A DNA stretch of 64,000 nt from Patiria pectinifera (Eukaryota; Echinodermata; Asteroidea; Valvatida; Asterinidae), in assembly GCA_029964075.1 (NCBI GenBank), contig CM057142.1:6277770-6341769 (forward strand), written 5' to 3'. The position numbers and the translations under genes were made by a program. Under the pieces are notes generated by a model. It did no database searches. It had not been told where the DNA came from and saw only the letters and a program-made list of their open reading frames with translations. How positions within the stretch are numbered: position 1 is the stretch's first letter; each line of letters begins with the position of its first letter. Below are positions 35,747 to 45,906 of this stretch, one piece after another.

Positions 35747-35798
35747 TCTGCAATGCAACACAAAATAACAACAACAGGTTTAAAGTCACAGTTCTCTA
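35704..35798 (-). repeat. 5' direct repeat (short LTR-like) of the Ty3 element
   Basis: 95 bp matching 30706-30800 with two substitutions. The outer flank (TTTTTTACAG on plus) does not extend the match, so the repeat length is well defined. It is far shorter than usual Ty3 LTRs. Confidence 0.7.
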
Positions 35799-36571
35799 TT
35801 TTTTACAGTGCAGAATGTACACCACTCCATGTACATGCATGAGACATCCTAACATTTGGGATTGACTGACCCTGGGGGTTTTGTTTTGGGGGTTTTCTAT
35901 TCCTACCTCAATGATATGACCAAGCATCAGATTCGTAATAAACTGTAGTGATCGAGAAGTGATTGATTGGTGTCCAGCTTTCATCCGTGTTTAATCATGG
36001 ACGGACCCCAGCCCTAGAATTATAGTAGGGTAGACCACTTATGCATAAAACATAACACTAGGAGCTAGGTAGACCACCACATTCGTATCCAGGTCCAACC
36101 CCATTGCTACCTGCATGAATGGATGTAGTGTCGCTAAATAGTTTAAGTCCGATATAACGTAAAAGTTGATTTTTGTCCCCTTATTAATTATAGGAAACAG
36201 GGCCCTACATAGCCCGAATGCCTCTGGCCGTATGCTATTGCAAGCTCTGAAGTACAGCCAGAGCAGCAAACGTCCCCTGGACGCCTGAAACTGATGTAGC
36301 GAATTTGCTACCAACTTTGAACGAGTTCATCTGCTCATCCAGAACAGAGATTTTTAAAGTTAGGGTACCTGTTCGTAGAGGAACTCACACTTTTCCCAAA
36401 ACACATTCTTTTATCAAAAAATCTTCATCAATCTTGCCAAGAAACGACGATCAGTCTGCAGCTCCCACAAATATCGTCTCAAAAGTGTTCCTCCATGGGA
36501 TTCCAAAATAGTGGACTGGCTTATGTGCGTCATTTATGTATGCATTTATGTGGGCGTGTGCAAGGGTATGA

Positions 36572-36662
36572 ATATGCATTGTACAGTTCATGACCTCTTG
36601 TTTGTATGGCCGACAGCGCCGCGCAGCCAACAACACGAATTCATGAACTGTACAATGCATAT
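36572..36662. repeat. Short hairpin, 22-bp perfect arms
   Basis: The arms at 36572-36593 and 36641-36662 are perfect reverse complements of 22 bp, containing TGCATTGTACAGTTCATGA. Weaker pairing continues inwards. The loop is GC-rich. Probably a small foldback element in the region upstream of the FAM120-like gene. Confidence 0.55.
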
Positions 36663-36846
36663 CCTAGCCAAAACTAAGACTTCCCGGTCATTCCTTCTGG
36701 TGAAATTCATCTCATAAAAATTAATATGCCAACCAAAGTGGAATTTCACTGAGTGAAGTATATGGTTCCCCGACCAAAAATATCGCCTTTCGTATGTTCA
36801 TATGTTAGGAAAAATTGCATTCGGCCATTAGAAAAGCCAGTCACTT

Positions 36847-36981
36847 GGCGCCTCAATTATTTATGCTGAGTGTACAACATCCACCAGCCGTCTGAACAAT
36901 GGACTGTACTGTACATGCAGAATGTCTTACTGACCCGACGGGCTGATGGATGTCATACTCAGCATAAATAATCGAGGCACC
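36847..36981. mobile_element. MITE-like inverted repeat
   Basis: The arms at 36847-36889 and 36940-36981 are about 85 percent inverted matches. Both contain ATTATTTATGCTGAGT or its complement, and the ends are GGCGCCTC and GAGGCACC. Loop of about 50 bp. Confidence 0.55.
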
Positions 36982-37225
36982 AGAAGGAAGCAGGGGGAAG
37001 TCCTAGCTTTTGGCTAAATATTGAAATGTGTGGGTAAGTGAACCCCCTTGCCGAGCATGAGTCCAAAATATTTGCATGAAAAAAATGACATAATTTTTAA
37101 TTAAGGTTTAATGCTCACATTCGTATCTTTGTATCATTTGTTCTTTGCCAACAGGTTTGTTAAAACTACATCAGTTGGTGGCGTGGTCTTCATTAATTAT
37201 TTGAAGGTGATCAACTTTGAAAGCG

Positions 37226-38723
37226 ATGGGAGTCAAAGGTTTACAGGTTTTTGCTGATACCAAATGCCCTGGTGCTCTTGTGAGAGTTAACATAGCGAAG
37301 CTCGCTGCAGATTTTCGTCAGCGCTTTGATAGGAAACCAGTCCTTGTTGTGGATGGCATGGGCTGCCTACGTGTATTCTACAATCCCAAGACACCCTGGG
37401 TGTATGGTGGACAGTGGAAGGAGTTCTTGAATAGACTCAAACGTTTCGTGGATGCTTTCACATCGGTGGGTATAGCACTGGTGTTTATATTTGACGGCGT
37501 TGTCGAAAATACCAAAGTTGCCGAGTGGGTCAGAAGGAGAAATGACGAAATGAAGACAGTCGCCAAAATCTACCGGAGCATTAAGGAGGATGGCAGGCAT
37601 CCCCAAACCAATCTGCTCCATCTCCCACCTAGTATGAGCTTTTACTCTCAACAAGCTCTGAAGATGTACGGTGCGACTGTTTACTGTTCATTCATCGAAG
37701 CAGACAGGGCCATTTTCCACTACTACAAGAAGCACCAGTGCTTCGGGGTGCTGGGCCAGGACTCTGATTTCCTGGTGTTTGACATCCACAACTACTTCTC
37801 CTTGAACTCTCTGTATTTTGAGAGGGGGCTGGGGATCAAGAGGTATGATAAAGAGAGACTGTGCTCGCAGCTACGCCTGCAACCCTTCCATCTGCCCCTC
37901 TTGGCCTGTCTCATGGGTAACGATGTGATAGCACATGCAAAATTGTGTAGCTTTCATCAATCGATTACGGGCACAACGTCCAACAAGACGGCAGATCTGC
38001 TGCCAGCTGTAGCCCGCTTCCTGTCGGGTCTGCAGATACCGATATTGACCCCAGAAGTTGTTGAAGATTTGGAGCAGCGTGTCTTCGGCCGAGCACAACA
38101 TATGTGGGGGCTCATGGACAAAGTTGTCCGTCAGTACATCATGGTGACTGAGCCTGAGCCTCACAAAGTGGTCGACGTCGCAAGCAGTGGTAGGCAACAG
38201 CATCAGAAACAGGGTCTTCCTCAGACATCACTCCAATCCAAATCAGGATCTAATGTAGCATCCGAAGACCAGCCAACATCACAGGATGGCAGTGCTTCCT
38301 CACAACACCCTCTTCGGGGCGAGGTATTTCAAGCCATAAGAAGAGCTCATTTGAACGCTGAAATCCCTGCAAGAATAGACAACTTGTTCTCCCAGCACCT
38401 CTACCAGAGGGGTCCAGCAATTGAGGACTGCACAGACTCTACTATGCCCTCAGCGGGTCAACTTTTCAAGCCAATCAGGAAGAAACTGTATGGACTACTC
38501 CTGGGGGGTGGGTTACAGGAGGATGTGAGCGTTCCTCAAGCCAGTGCCCCTGCTACGAGCTCATCCTTTCCAGATACAATCGACAAGAATCCAGCCAGCT
38601 CAAGTCCGGTGACCTCTAGATTAGTGGTTGGTGTGAATGCAGTGAGGGAGTGGGTTGCCCAGCCCGGCCGCACCCTTGCGGTGGAGCCTGAGATAACGGA
38701 AGCTGAGCCGTTGGATATGCCAG
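37226..38723 (+). CDS. FAM120B: FAM120-like exon 1 (XPG-like domain and linker)
   Basis: 499 codons plus one base. Motifs: VLVVDGMGCL, VFIFDGVVE, IEADRAIF, GVLGQDSDFLVF and LPLLACLMGND. Donor CCAG/GTGTGT at 38724. The frame reads on to a stop at 38762 if unspliced. A possible 5' UTR splice acceptor (TTCTTTGCCAACAG) ends at 37154. Confidence 0.92.
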
Positions 38724-41204
38724 GTGTGTTTTCTTCAGGAGAAGTGTTTTCATGTAGTACTTAAATCTTTTTTATTTGAAACATAAAAATATAAACTTAT
38801 TGTTCCGCTCCCACAGTAGTTTTTGCAAACACCGTCCTGCATGTTTTGCAATTTGTATTGTAGTTTTTGTAAACAGTCTTGCTGCTCTGTGCAGTGAAGC
38901 CTTGCATTGAATAGTTGATTCAAATAAAAAAAAAATCAGTCGACCATCATCGCACCCTATTTTTGTCTGGCTTAAAAAATTTAGAGGAGAAAAATAAAGG
39001 GTATTTTACCTACCCACCCACCGTCCGTTTTTCCCCCAGTGTAATAGGAAACGTTAACATCTTTTTTTTGGCCTTATTAACATTCATACTCTAATGCACT
39101 GTGATATGTACTGCATTTCCATTGTATTTTGTAATTCAAACTTGATGATTGAGGATTTTTCTGTTCAAATGAACCCCTCCATCAACAAAATATAGGTATC
39201 CTGCAGATTTTTTTGAAAGAAACAAAATACACTTTGTTTTAAACAGAAATGACAGACAAGGTTTGCTGAGGTTATAAGTAAAGTCATAAATACATAAAAC
39301 TTAAAAAAAAAAACACTTGCAATTTTTGGAATGTTTGAAATTTATTGCCAGATCTAAATTACTGATGTTTAATGTATTTTGGAAAAAATTATATGGATTT
39401 ACTTAAAAATCTCAATCTATCCACTTCCACTCAATATACTTGGCACAGGGGTGTGAAATCTCAGCTTTAAAGCTGATTTCAGCCTTTTTTATTTTGGATT
39501 TCAGCTTTTTTTCCCTCACTTGCTGTGTACAAAAGTATAGGAGATTTCCAAAGTTCAGCTTTTTTACACCTTTTCCAGCTGTTTTCAGCTATTTTGATCA
39601 GTGGTCACTCACACCCCTGTTGGCAAGAAATGGAAAAGAATTGAAACTTTTTTTGTGTAAATCTAATCTTCAGGAGGCACACCACGACTGGAGGCCCTGT
39701 GGCTGGGACCAGACGCTGAAGTGCAGTCCTTGAAGTTTGAGACCTTCCTAGCCTGTATGCATTGTGACCTAGACCCTGCCCAACTCCAGTGCATCCCAGC
39801 ACACTTTCTGCTCCTATGCGTTGTTCTGCAATACTTTGAGAAACACACCACGCCTAGATTCCTTCGAGAGACTGACGTGGATGCCTTCTTAGCCCAGGCC
39901 GTGTGCCTGCCGACGCACTCCATGGCAAGTGTGATGAAGCTCAGGGTGAGTCCAACTGTAAATGAATAAATAAATAAAGTAATTAATGAATTGGGTGGGG
40001 AGGGGGGGGGGTATTGTCCTTATTCGCAGCAGGAGCTGAATTGCGAAGGACGCAGCTACAACATGGTAGAGCCGAAGGCATGTATATGTAAAGGCATCCT
40101 AGGCAGCCACCATACGACCCATGTCTTAACACGAAGCACAGCCAGATCAAAAGTGTCAATTTTTGCGGAGGGAGGAAACTGGAGAAAAACATGGAGAATC
40201 AATGAAGACTCTACTCACATATGACCCGAGCCAGGAATCGAACCCAGGCCGAAGGGGTGAGAGGCGAGCGTTTTACGCCCTGCGCCACCCATGGTGGATT
40301 TGGTGACAAATGTGACGTGCGGAGTGCTTTGGGCTCGTGGTCTGGCACATTGAACTCATGATTTGTGGGTTCAAGGCCAGCCTGGGGTTGCAGTGGGTAT
40401 GCCCTTGGGCAAGGCACTTTGTCACTCATTGCTTCTCCCCACCCAGGAGTAAAGGGGTACCTGTGAGGGCAGAGATGGTTGTGTGTTTTGGCTTGTCTTC
40501 ATTTGCCCAATGAGCAGGGGTAATAATAATTGGTAATAGTAATAGAACTTGTTAGGTTGATATGTGTGCTTTATAAATCCATACAGTATTATTACTATCA
40601 TTATTATGATTATTATTATTAGTATCAAATGTTTTGTTTTGCCAAAGAAAACTAATTTGCAAGCTGGAAGAAGTATATTAAATGTGTGAATAGTCAATCA
40701 AATGAACATTTTAATTTTTTTAACTGTTTAAAATGTCGAAAAAGTGGACAAATGTTGTTTTGTTTATTTGTGGGGAACATCCACCATTTGGCTCTTAGCG
40801 TGATGCCTGCATACCTGTTACAGTGCTTGATTGATATTTTTTTAAACCAAAAATCCCCCCCCAGGCCCCCCCCCCCAAAAAAAACCCCCTCCCCCTAAAA
40901 AAAAAAAAAACACCAAAAAAAAAGAAGAAAACAAGCAAAAATATTAAAAAACACCTGTCTGGCTGGAACTTTGACTCCAATGTTTTACCCTCACCAGGTA
41001 GACAGAGTCGACCCCAGGGGTGTCCACCTGGCCAGCCTTTTCATGAGGGGTGTGTCACTGGTCTGCTCTGTCAATGCGGCCTGTGGCCGGCCTCTAGACA
41101 TGGCTGACTTGATGCCGTGGCGGTTCTTTGACGGTGAGCTGTTCCACGCCAAGTACCTCATGAGCCAGGATGGGGCTTCAGTTGAGCAACTCTGCGACAG
41201 AAAT
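37226..41204 (+). CDS. FAM120B: FAM120-like (constitutive coactivator of PPARγ-like), 3' end missing
   Basis: Three exons join in frame: 37226-38723, 39674-39945 and 40998-41204 (659 codons, no stop). The protein starts MGVKGLQVF and carries an XPG/FEN1-like N-terminal fold (about 1-240) followed by a variable Ser/Gln-rich linker and the FAM120 C-terminal module (LEALWLGPDAEVQ, AHFLLLCVVLQYF, DLMPWRFFDGELFHAKYL). Human FAM120B is a nuclear-receptor coactivator, and FAM120A binds RNA. Seven acidic positions of the FEN1 metal site appear retained (D43, D90, E158, D160, D179, D181, D233). The ATG at 37226 has G at -3 and +4. The last exon or exons, which in vertebrate homologues encode about 90 more residues, were not found. 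Assignment to FAM120B rather than A or C is tentative, as invertebrates probably have one co-orthologue. Confidence 0.9.
39446..39619. mobile_element. TIR element in FAM120-like intron 1
   Basis: 174 bp bounded by perfect 11-bp TIRs CAGGGGTGTGA and TCACACCCCTG. It is flanked by a perfect 6-bp direct repeat TTGGCA (39440-39445 and 39620-39625). Several TCAGCTTT or CAGCT subterminal motifs lie inside. hAT-like termini, but the duplication is 6 rather than 8 bp. Confidence 0.7.
39674..39945 (+). CDS. FAM120B: FAM120-like exon 2
   Basis: 272 nt, entering in phase 1 after AATCTTCAG and leaving in phase 0 at AGG/GTGAGT. It encodes GTPRLEALWLGPDAEVQ and AQAVCLPTHSMASVMKLR, collinear with the C-terminal half of FAM120B. 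Confidence 0.9.
40020..40300 (-). repeat. tRNA-derived SINE in intron 2 (minus)
   Basis: On the minus strand a tRNA-like head runs from GGGTGGCGCAGG through a B-box-like GGTTCGATTCC (40229-40239). It is followed by a TTTTTCTCCAGTTTCCTCCCTCC body typical of a marine-invertebrate SINE group. A related piece lies at 58599-58740. Confidence 0.6.
40316..40622 (+). repeat. tRNA-derived SINE with TTA-type tail (plus)
   Basis: The head carries a B-box-like GGTTCAAGGCC near 40369-40379. The body has CCCTTGGGCAAGGCACTTTG and CCCACCCAGGAGTAAAGGGG, a conserved SINE central domain style. The 3' end is an ATT/TTA microsatellite at about 40590-40622. It sits head-to-head with the preceding SINE. Confidence 0.65.
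40850..40935 (+). repeat. C/A homopolymer-rich low complexity
   Basis: Alternating runs of C and A lie about 60 bp upstream of the exon 3 acceptor. Likely a slippage hot spot; run lengths may be unreliable in any assembly. Confidence 0.7.
40998..41204 (+). CDS. FAM120B: FAM120-like exon 3
   Basis: 69 codons in phase 0, acceptor TTTTACCCTCACCAG, donor AAT/GTGAGT. It encodes RGVHLASLFMRGVSLVCSVNAACG and PWRFFDGELFHAKYL, the best conserved C-terminal block of the family. Confidence 0.9.
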
Positions 41205-41710
41205 GTGAGTGAACGGTTTCATTTACTAGCTTCTTTCTGTTGTAGTTAATAAACAGTGACGCTCTGTATTTCCCAATGGATAAACCACATTAATCTCAGT
41301 TCATATAACAATCTTATGAGATGCGCCAAATTAGACAATATCGGAAGCCTTGTTACTTTAGGTGGAACCACGCTCGTGTGAATATTGCACACATGAATTC
41401 GAGTCTTGCTCACATGTTGGTAACCCTCTTGGTCGAAAGAGTATTGAGTGAATGTGTATGTCTTGCCTGCAAGTGATGCATCCTAACTGAGGTCGCAGGT
41501 CTTGTCTTTAGGTAATACCTTTTGCAATGCTGTCTGTCTGCGACCTCCAGAACAGTAATTCGGAGGTTGTAGGTTCGAACCCCGCTCCAGTCAATTTCAG
41601 TGTTCAACCTTTGGGCGTGGTCCCTGGCTACATGGATATACAGGTTGATGGCTTCTGACTAGCGCCTCTTGAACAAAGAAATTGACTGAAATGGGGAGCC
41701 GCCAACATAA

Positions 41711-41783
41711 GGCTGGATAGCTCAGTTGGTAGAGCACTGGAACGGTAATCCAGAGGTTGTAGGTTTGAAACCTGCTCCAGTCA
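41711..41783 (+). ncRNA. tRNA-like SINE head, anticodon loop GGT
   Basis: 73 nt fold as a cloverleaf: acceptor stem GGCTGGA with TCCAGTC, D stem GCTC/GAGC, anticodon stem CTGGA/TCCAG, T stem GTAGG/CCTGC. The loop ACGGTAA would give a GGU (Thr) anticodon, but base 33 is C instead of T, and GGU-Thr tRNAs are not normally used by animals. It is therefore a SINE head and not a working tRNA gene. Confidence 0.6.
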
Positions 41784-41888
41784 GTTTCTTTGTTTAGCCT
41801 TTGGGCGTGGTCACTGGCTACATGGATATACGGGTTGATGGCTTAGTGCCCCTTGAACATTGACTCAAATGGGGAACCACCAACATAG

Positions 41889-41961
41889 GGCTGGATAGCT
41901 CAGTTGGTAGAGCACTGGAACGGTGATCCGGAGGTCGCAGGTTCAAACTCCGCTCCAGTCA
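41889..41961 (+). ncRNA. tRNA-like SINE head, second copy
   Basis: Second cloverleaf-like copy, 178 bp after the first. Acceptor, D and anticodon stems are retained with one G-U pair in the anticodon stem, and the loop is ACGGTGA. The T stem has a mismatch, which suggests decay. Confidence 0.6.
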
Positions 41962-41990
41962 ATTTCTTTGTTCAACGTTAAAAAAAAAAA

Positions 41991-44055
41991 GGATGGGTAT
42001 CTGAGTAAGGGAGCATTGCAAAAAGATCGCGGCGACCGTAACGGTGGCCGCTTTTTGTCTGGTTTGACCACGCCAAAATCACTCATGCAAAGGGAAGATA
42101 GGGGAAGTAGGCTTGGAACATGCGCTATTATATTAACCCTCCCTCTCTGGCTGGCAATTTTAACAAGGTCAACGAAGCAGTCAAAATAAATCAGGTGACT
42201 GTTTTTAACAGTTGAGTGCTCCCTGCCTTCATAAAGCAGGATTGACTGGCTGTGATTGTTTGGTTGTGGTTGTTATGAAACCTGATACAGCTATGCTTTG
42301 ACTGTGGGAAATTGAAAGCCAGCCCTGCCTACCAGTCACCTGCTTTTGTCTATTGATGGAAAAATAAAAAAATAATTATTGTCAGAGTTGGTTGTAAAAG
42401 GTTATGTCTGTAGCATTTATAATGTAGTACTTTAGAGATTTTAATTAGAAGTCTTGGAAATGTCCTGGCACAAAAAAAATCATTGCAGTTGATGGCGGTG
42501 ATAGTGCTGGAACAGAAACAAATAAAAGCGTAAAAATTACACAGAGAGTAATAATGTCTTTACATTTTTTTCTTGAAGATCACCCTCCCTCCTGAAAAAC
42601 AAAAATCAAATCAAAATCGTTGAAGTACAAGAGCAGAAATGCCCATTTAAGCGTCTTTGAAATGGTCTGTAAGTTGCACAGATGGTCGTTACTTCTGTCG
42701 CTATCAAAGTTGGCCCAGGAGGGTTTAAACAGTAAAACAAGACTGCTCTGCCACATCTTAATAGACTTAGATACCAGATTTTTATGATCGCACATTAATT
42801 GCTTGATGCCTACGATACCTGGGCCATTGTAAACCACTCAGTGTTGCCTCACCTGATGTGGGCAGGTATCAAAGGACCATCAAGCGTCAAATCAAACTGT
42901 CGTTTCTCATGATTTGTCGTTTTGATGGTATTCGTCTCGCCGTTACATAGTTTGCATTTTCCGGCCCCTGGACCTTCCTGCGGTACTGTTTGAGATGGGG
43001 ATGGCTTGTAAATCTTGCAAGGCTGGAAGGGAATACGATGTTTAATGCGGGAGGTTGTCTCATTTTAATCAATCAGCATGTGTCCTGAAATTATTTGCCT
43101 TACATTTTTGTGTGTGTGTTACAGAGTGCCATGGGCTTTTACAAGAACTGAATTTCGTCGCAAAATCCGTTCAAACTATAAAACTATTTGCGATTAAACA
43201 GTTGATTATTGTGCATCCAATTTACTATGACCTTATTTTCATCCAGTCTGCTTCCTAAATATCATTTTGCCGACAACTTTACACACATTTCTAAAAGGTT
43301 AAAAATCTAACAAGTTTATGTAAAAAACAAGAGTAGAATAGTTTTTTTGTTTTGTTTTAAAATGGCGATTCCAAAGCTTGGTGAATGTGTTGAGTAGCTG
43401 AATAGGCCCTATGTGTCTGAATATTTGTAACATCTATCAAGAAATTTAGCACTGCAGTTTTATTTTCATATCAAGCTAAGGTAAGATCACTTCCACTGTT
43501 TGCAGTAGAAGTTTTCTTATCAATTTAGTTTTTATGATGAAGGGGAAAAGGGAACTCAATTGCAGTGTCAAAACAAAGACCCCACTTTATGGATTATAAT
43601 GATCTGGCGCCATTTGGTCTGACTGCAGAGCCGCTATCTACAACCTCTGTGAAAGATTAGTTGTTGTTTTTCTTGCATCAAAAGGAAATGTTTTTAGTTG
43701 AGATAAAGCTTGTTCAGTTGTTTTGATCACTGTCAAACAAGGAACCTGAAACGATGAAAACAAAACAAAAATAAAAGCGTCAACCTTGAAGTCCCTGGGA
43801 ATTAGAAAAACCCTGGGATTTCCTTCTTGTAAAATTAGCATGATAATCATCCTTCCCCACCCCCCTCGATCCAGCAATACTAACAGCAGCATATGTACTG
43901 TTTTGGAAGTGTACTGTCTGTTGCAAGCTTATTGAATTGCTATGCAGTGTAAAAAGGTCATGTTTTTTAGGACACTGATATGGCGTCATTTAGGGAGTAC
44001 AAACAGACTTAATCCAAAATTACTCACAAAAGTTTACATTGGGAATAAATACTAA
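41991..44055 (+). other. Downstream intron or intergenic, no exon seen
   Basis: 2 kb of AT-rich sequence without a supported exon. An acceptor-like TTTGTGTGTGTGTTACAG ending near 43124 is followed by a poorly coding stretch. No repeat family was recognised. Confidence 0.4.
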
Positions 44056-44193
44056 GGGAATAAATGTGTGCTTGGCCAGTTTTAAACAAGTACGTTTAAA
44101 ACCGGCTAGGAGCCTGGACGTGGATACATGTGTATCGGCGACCAGGCCCCTAGCCCGTACTTGTTTAATACCGGCCAAGCACATACTTATTCC
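44056..44193. mobile_element. Foldback element
   Basis: The arms at 44056-44117 and 44142-44193 are inverted matches beginning GGGAATAA and ending TTATTCCC. Both contain AAACAAGTACG or its complement. The left arm carries a 10-bp insertion. Loop of about 24 bp. Confidence 0.6.
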
Positions 44194-44384
44194 CATTCAT
44201 AAATACCTTTTGGTCCAAATGTCAAAACCAGTCAAAAGTTATAAATGTCCAACAATTTTGTTCCAACAGTTTTACTTCATGTTTTGTGAAACAGCCCTCT
44301 GGCTATGTTTATGGTATGTGCCTCATGCGAGTAGTACTAAAAATGTGGCGCAGAATGCAGCAGTGCTGGTGTGGTGTAAATTTG

Positions 44385-44530
44385 ATGGTTGATGTGTCCC
44401 TTCTCTATGCTTGATGGGAGGTCATTCCATAGTCTAGGGGCACAGAGAGAGAATGACCTCTCCCCAACCGTCCTTTGACTCCTAGGTACCACAAGCCGTT
44501 CAGTACCTGTGGCTGAACATAGACCCGACC
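44385..44530 (-). pseudogene. LINE ORF2 C-terminal fragment
   Basis: The minus strand encodes ERLVVPRSQRTVGERSFSL followed by CAPRLWNDLPSSIEKG. The SFS-x-APRLWN-LP motif is the conserved C-terminal signature of CR1/L2-type non-LTR retrotransposon proteins. No tail or flanking LINE sequence was recognised, so it is a short relic. Confidence 0.7.
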
Positions 44531-45189
44531 CTTAAAGGTATTTCAAAGAGTATAAATTTGTCAAAAGTTGTACAGAGTATGTGTTTAACACATGAAAATT
44601 GGTATCATCTCAGACAATTCCAAATCCCAACAGTAATTTCTACATTCCCAATTTCCAAGAGAGACTGGAAAAAGTAACAACGAATCATGCCACCTGTTGT
44701 TACTAATGACTTCAAGTCTTAAACGAATGCTTAAACTGACCAAGTCTGTTTCCCCTGCCCCCTTGCACATGAAGAAAGCATTTAGAAATTATGCCAAATG
44801 AATGCCATCTGACAGGCAGCCCCAAAACACACAACCCGTTTCCGGGGAAAAAAATTGGTTTCATATGGTTCCTGCATGTGTTATACCCAAAGTCTCATAT
44901 TGTCATGATTCAGGAAAAGGCATTCCTTTTTGTTTAACGATGTTTCCACAAGATTTAAGCATTAGTTAATTGTCTTTGTGCACTAGCACTCCCTCCCAGC
45001 ATGTTCCAGTTTAGTTGATCCATAACCCAAGTTAAATATTCTTTTCACAGTGTCAATCCAGACTGATGCATCCCTTTACACTTATGGGTTAAAACTTTTC
45101 AAACTTTTAAAATGAAAACTAAGTCTTCGCAGTAAAAATCATGAGGTTTCATCCTGAAATTTTCAATCAATAAAAATGCCATTATTCAT

Positions 45190-45436
45190 CAAGGGCGGAT
45201 CCAGGGGCGGGGGGCCAAAGGGGGCCATGGCCCCCCCCCCCCCAAACGAAACCAATTTTTTTTTTTATGTGACATCGCAATAAAGGCAGGCAATGAGTAC
45301 ACCACCATCTTTTCCTCAAAGAAACATTGGTTAAAGCGGGCCCCGAACCCCACACCGTAATTTTTTGGACCCACTTTTTGGGGGGACCAAAATTGTTTTT
45401 GGCCCCCCAAAAAATTGTGTTCTGGATCCGCCCTTA
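45190..45436. mobile_element. hAT-type non-autonomous transposon, copy B
   Basis: 247 bp with TIRs CAAGGGCGGATCCAG and CTGGATCCGCCCTTA. Flanking 8-mers TTATTCAT (45182-45189) and TTATTCTT (45437-45444) match at seven of eight positions, as expected for an aged 8-bp duplication. Shared interior: GTGACATCGCAA and ACACCACCATCTTTT. Confidence 0.75.
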
Positions 45437-45579
45437 TTATTCTTTGTGCATATACATGGTGGTAGACATCAGTTATGAAGTCGAGTCTGTCACAAAATGC
45501 TGGTTACAAATGTGGTCACATGTAACAGGGGATGAACAGTAAGAAAGTTATGCCTTTTGTAAACTTTCATTTGAATAGC

Positions 45580-45650
45580 TTGTGACTTGACTTGGGACTG
45601 AATGACGCATGATTGATTTGTGGTTGATTTGTGATGGACTTGACTACCAC
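45580..45650 (+). repeat. Short TGACTTGTGATT-type minisatellite relic
   Basis: A few degenerate GACTTG and TGATTTGTGGT units preceded by TTGAATAGCTTGT, which also precedes the large array at 57.9 kb. It marks another copy of the same dispersed repeat. Confidence 0.5.
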
Positions 45651-45906
45651 ATTAGTAGACATGGGTTCACAAGATGAGGGGTTGGGTGGATGTGGGGTGC
45701 TATCTAATAACACTGTGCCCTCTGGAGACATGCACACAATAGGGAACAAAAGATTGTATAGGTCTCCACAGGCAGGGTGACTATAAGGTCATGGCCAAAT
45801 TCTGCTCAATGAACTTCAAAAATCTGTCACATTTATCAAAAATCTGCCAAATTCCCATGAATTACGCGAAATACACTATAAACACTTAAAATCACATGCA
45901 GATGCT

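Larger units (their letters stand above)
30706..35798 (-). mobile_element. Degenerate Ty3/gypsy retrotransposon
   Basis: On the minus strand the order is gag, protease, reverse transcriptase, RNase H, integrase and a Pro-rich/basic tail, which is the Ty3/gypsy order. No envelope-like gene was seen. Direct repeats of 95 bp at 30706-30800 and 35704-35798 differ at only two positions and act as very short LTRs. A G-rich polypurine-like run precedes TG at the inner edge of the 3' copy. The reading frame is broken at about eight places (near 35440, 34780, 33870, 33200, 32900, 32180, 31965 and 31600), so the element is dead. No standard tRNA-complementary primer site was recognised after the 5' repeat. 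Confidence 0.9.
41551..41990 (+). repeat. Tandem tRNA-like SINE array, 2.3 units
   Basis: Units of about 178-190 bp repeat head to tail. Each has a tRNA-like part then a spacer (TTTGGGCGTGGTC, GGCTACATGGATATAC, GGTTGATGGCTT). The first unit is truncated (41551-41593 holds only the tRNA 3' half). Related pieces occur at 52567-52635 and 63800-64000, so the unit is a dispersed family that can exist as tandem copies. Confidence 0.75.

Noticed and set aside
41711-41961. Functional tRNA-Thr genes
   Set aside because: GGU-Thr is not a normal animal tRNA, base 33 is C, and copies are embedded in a repeated unit with a spacer; a SINE head is the better reading.
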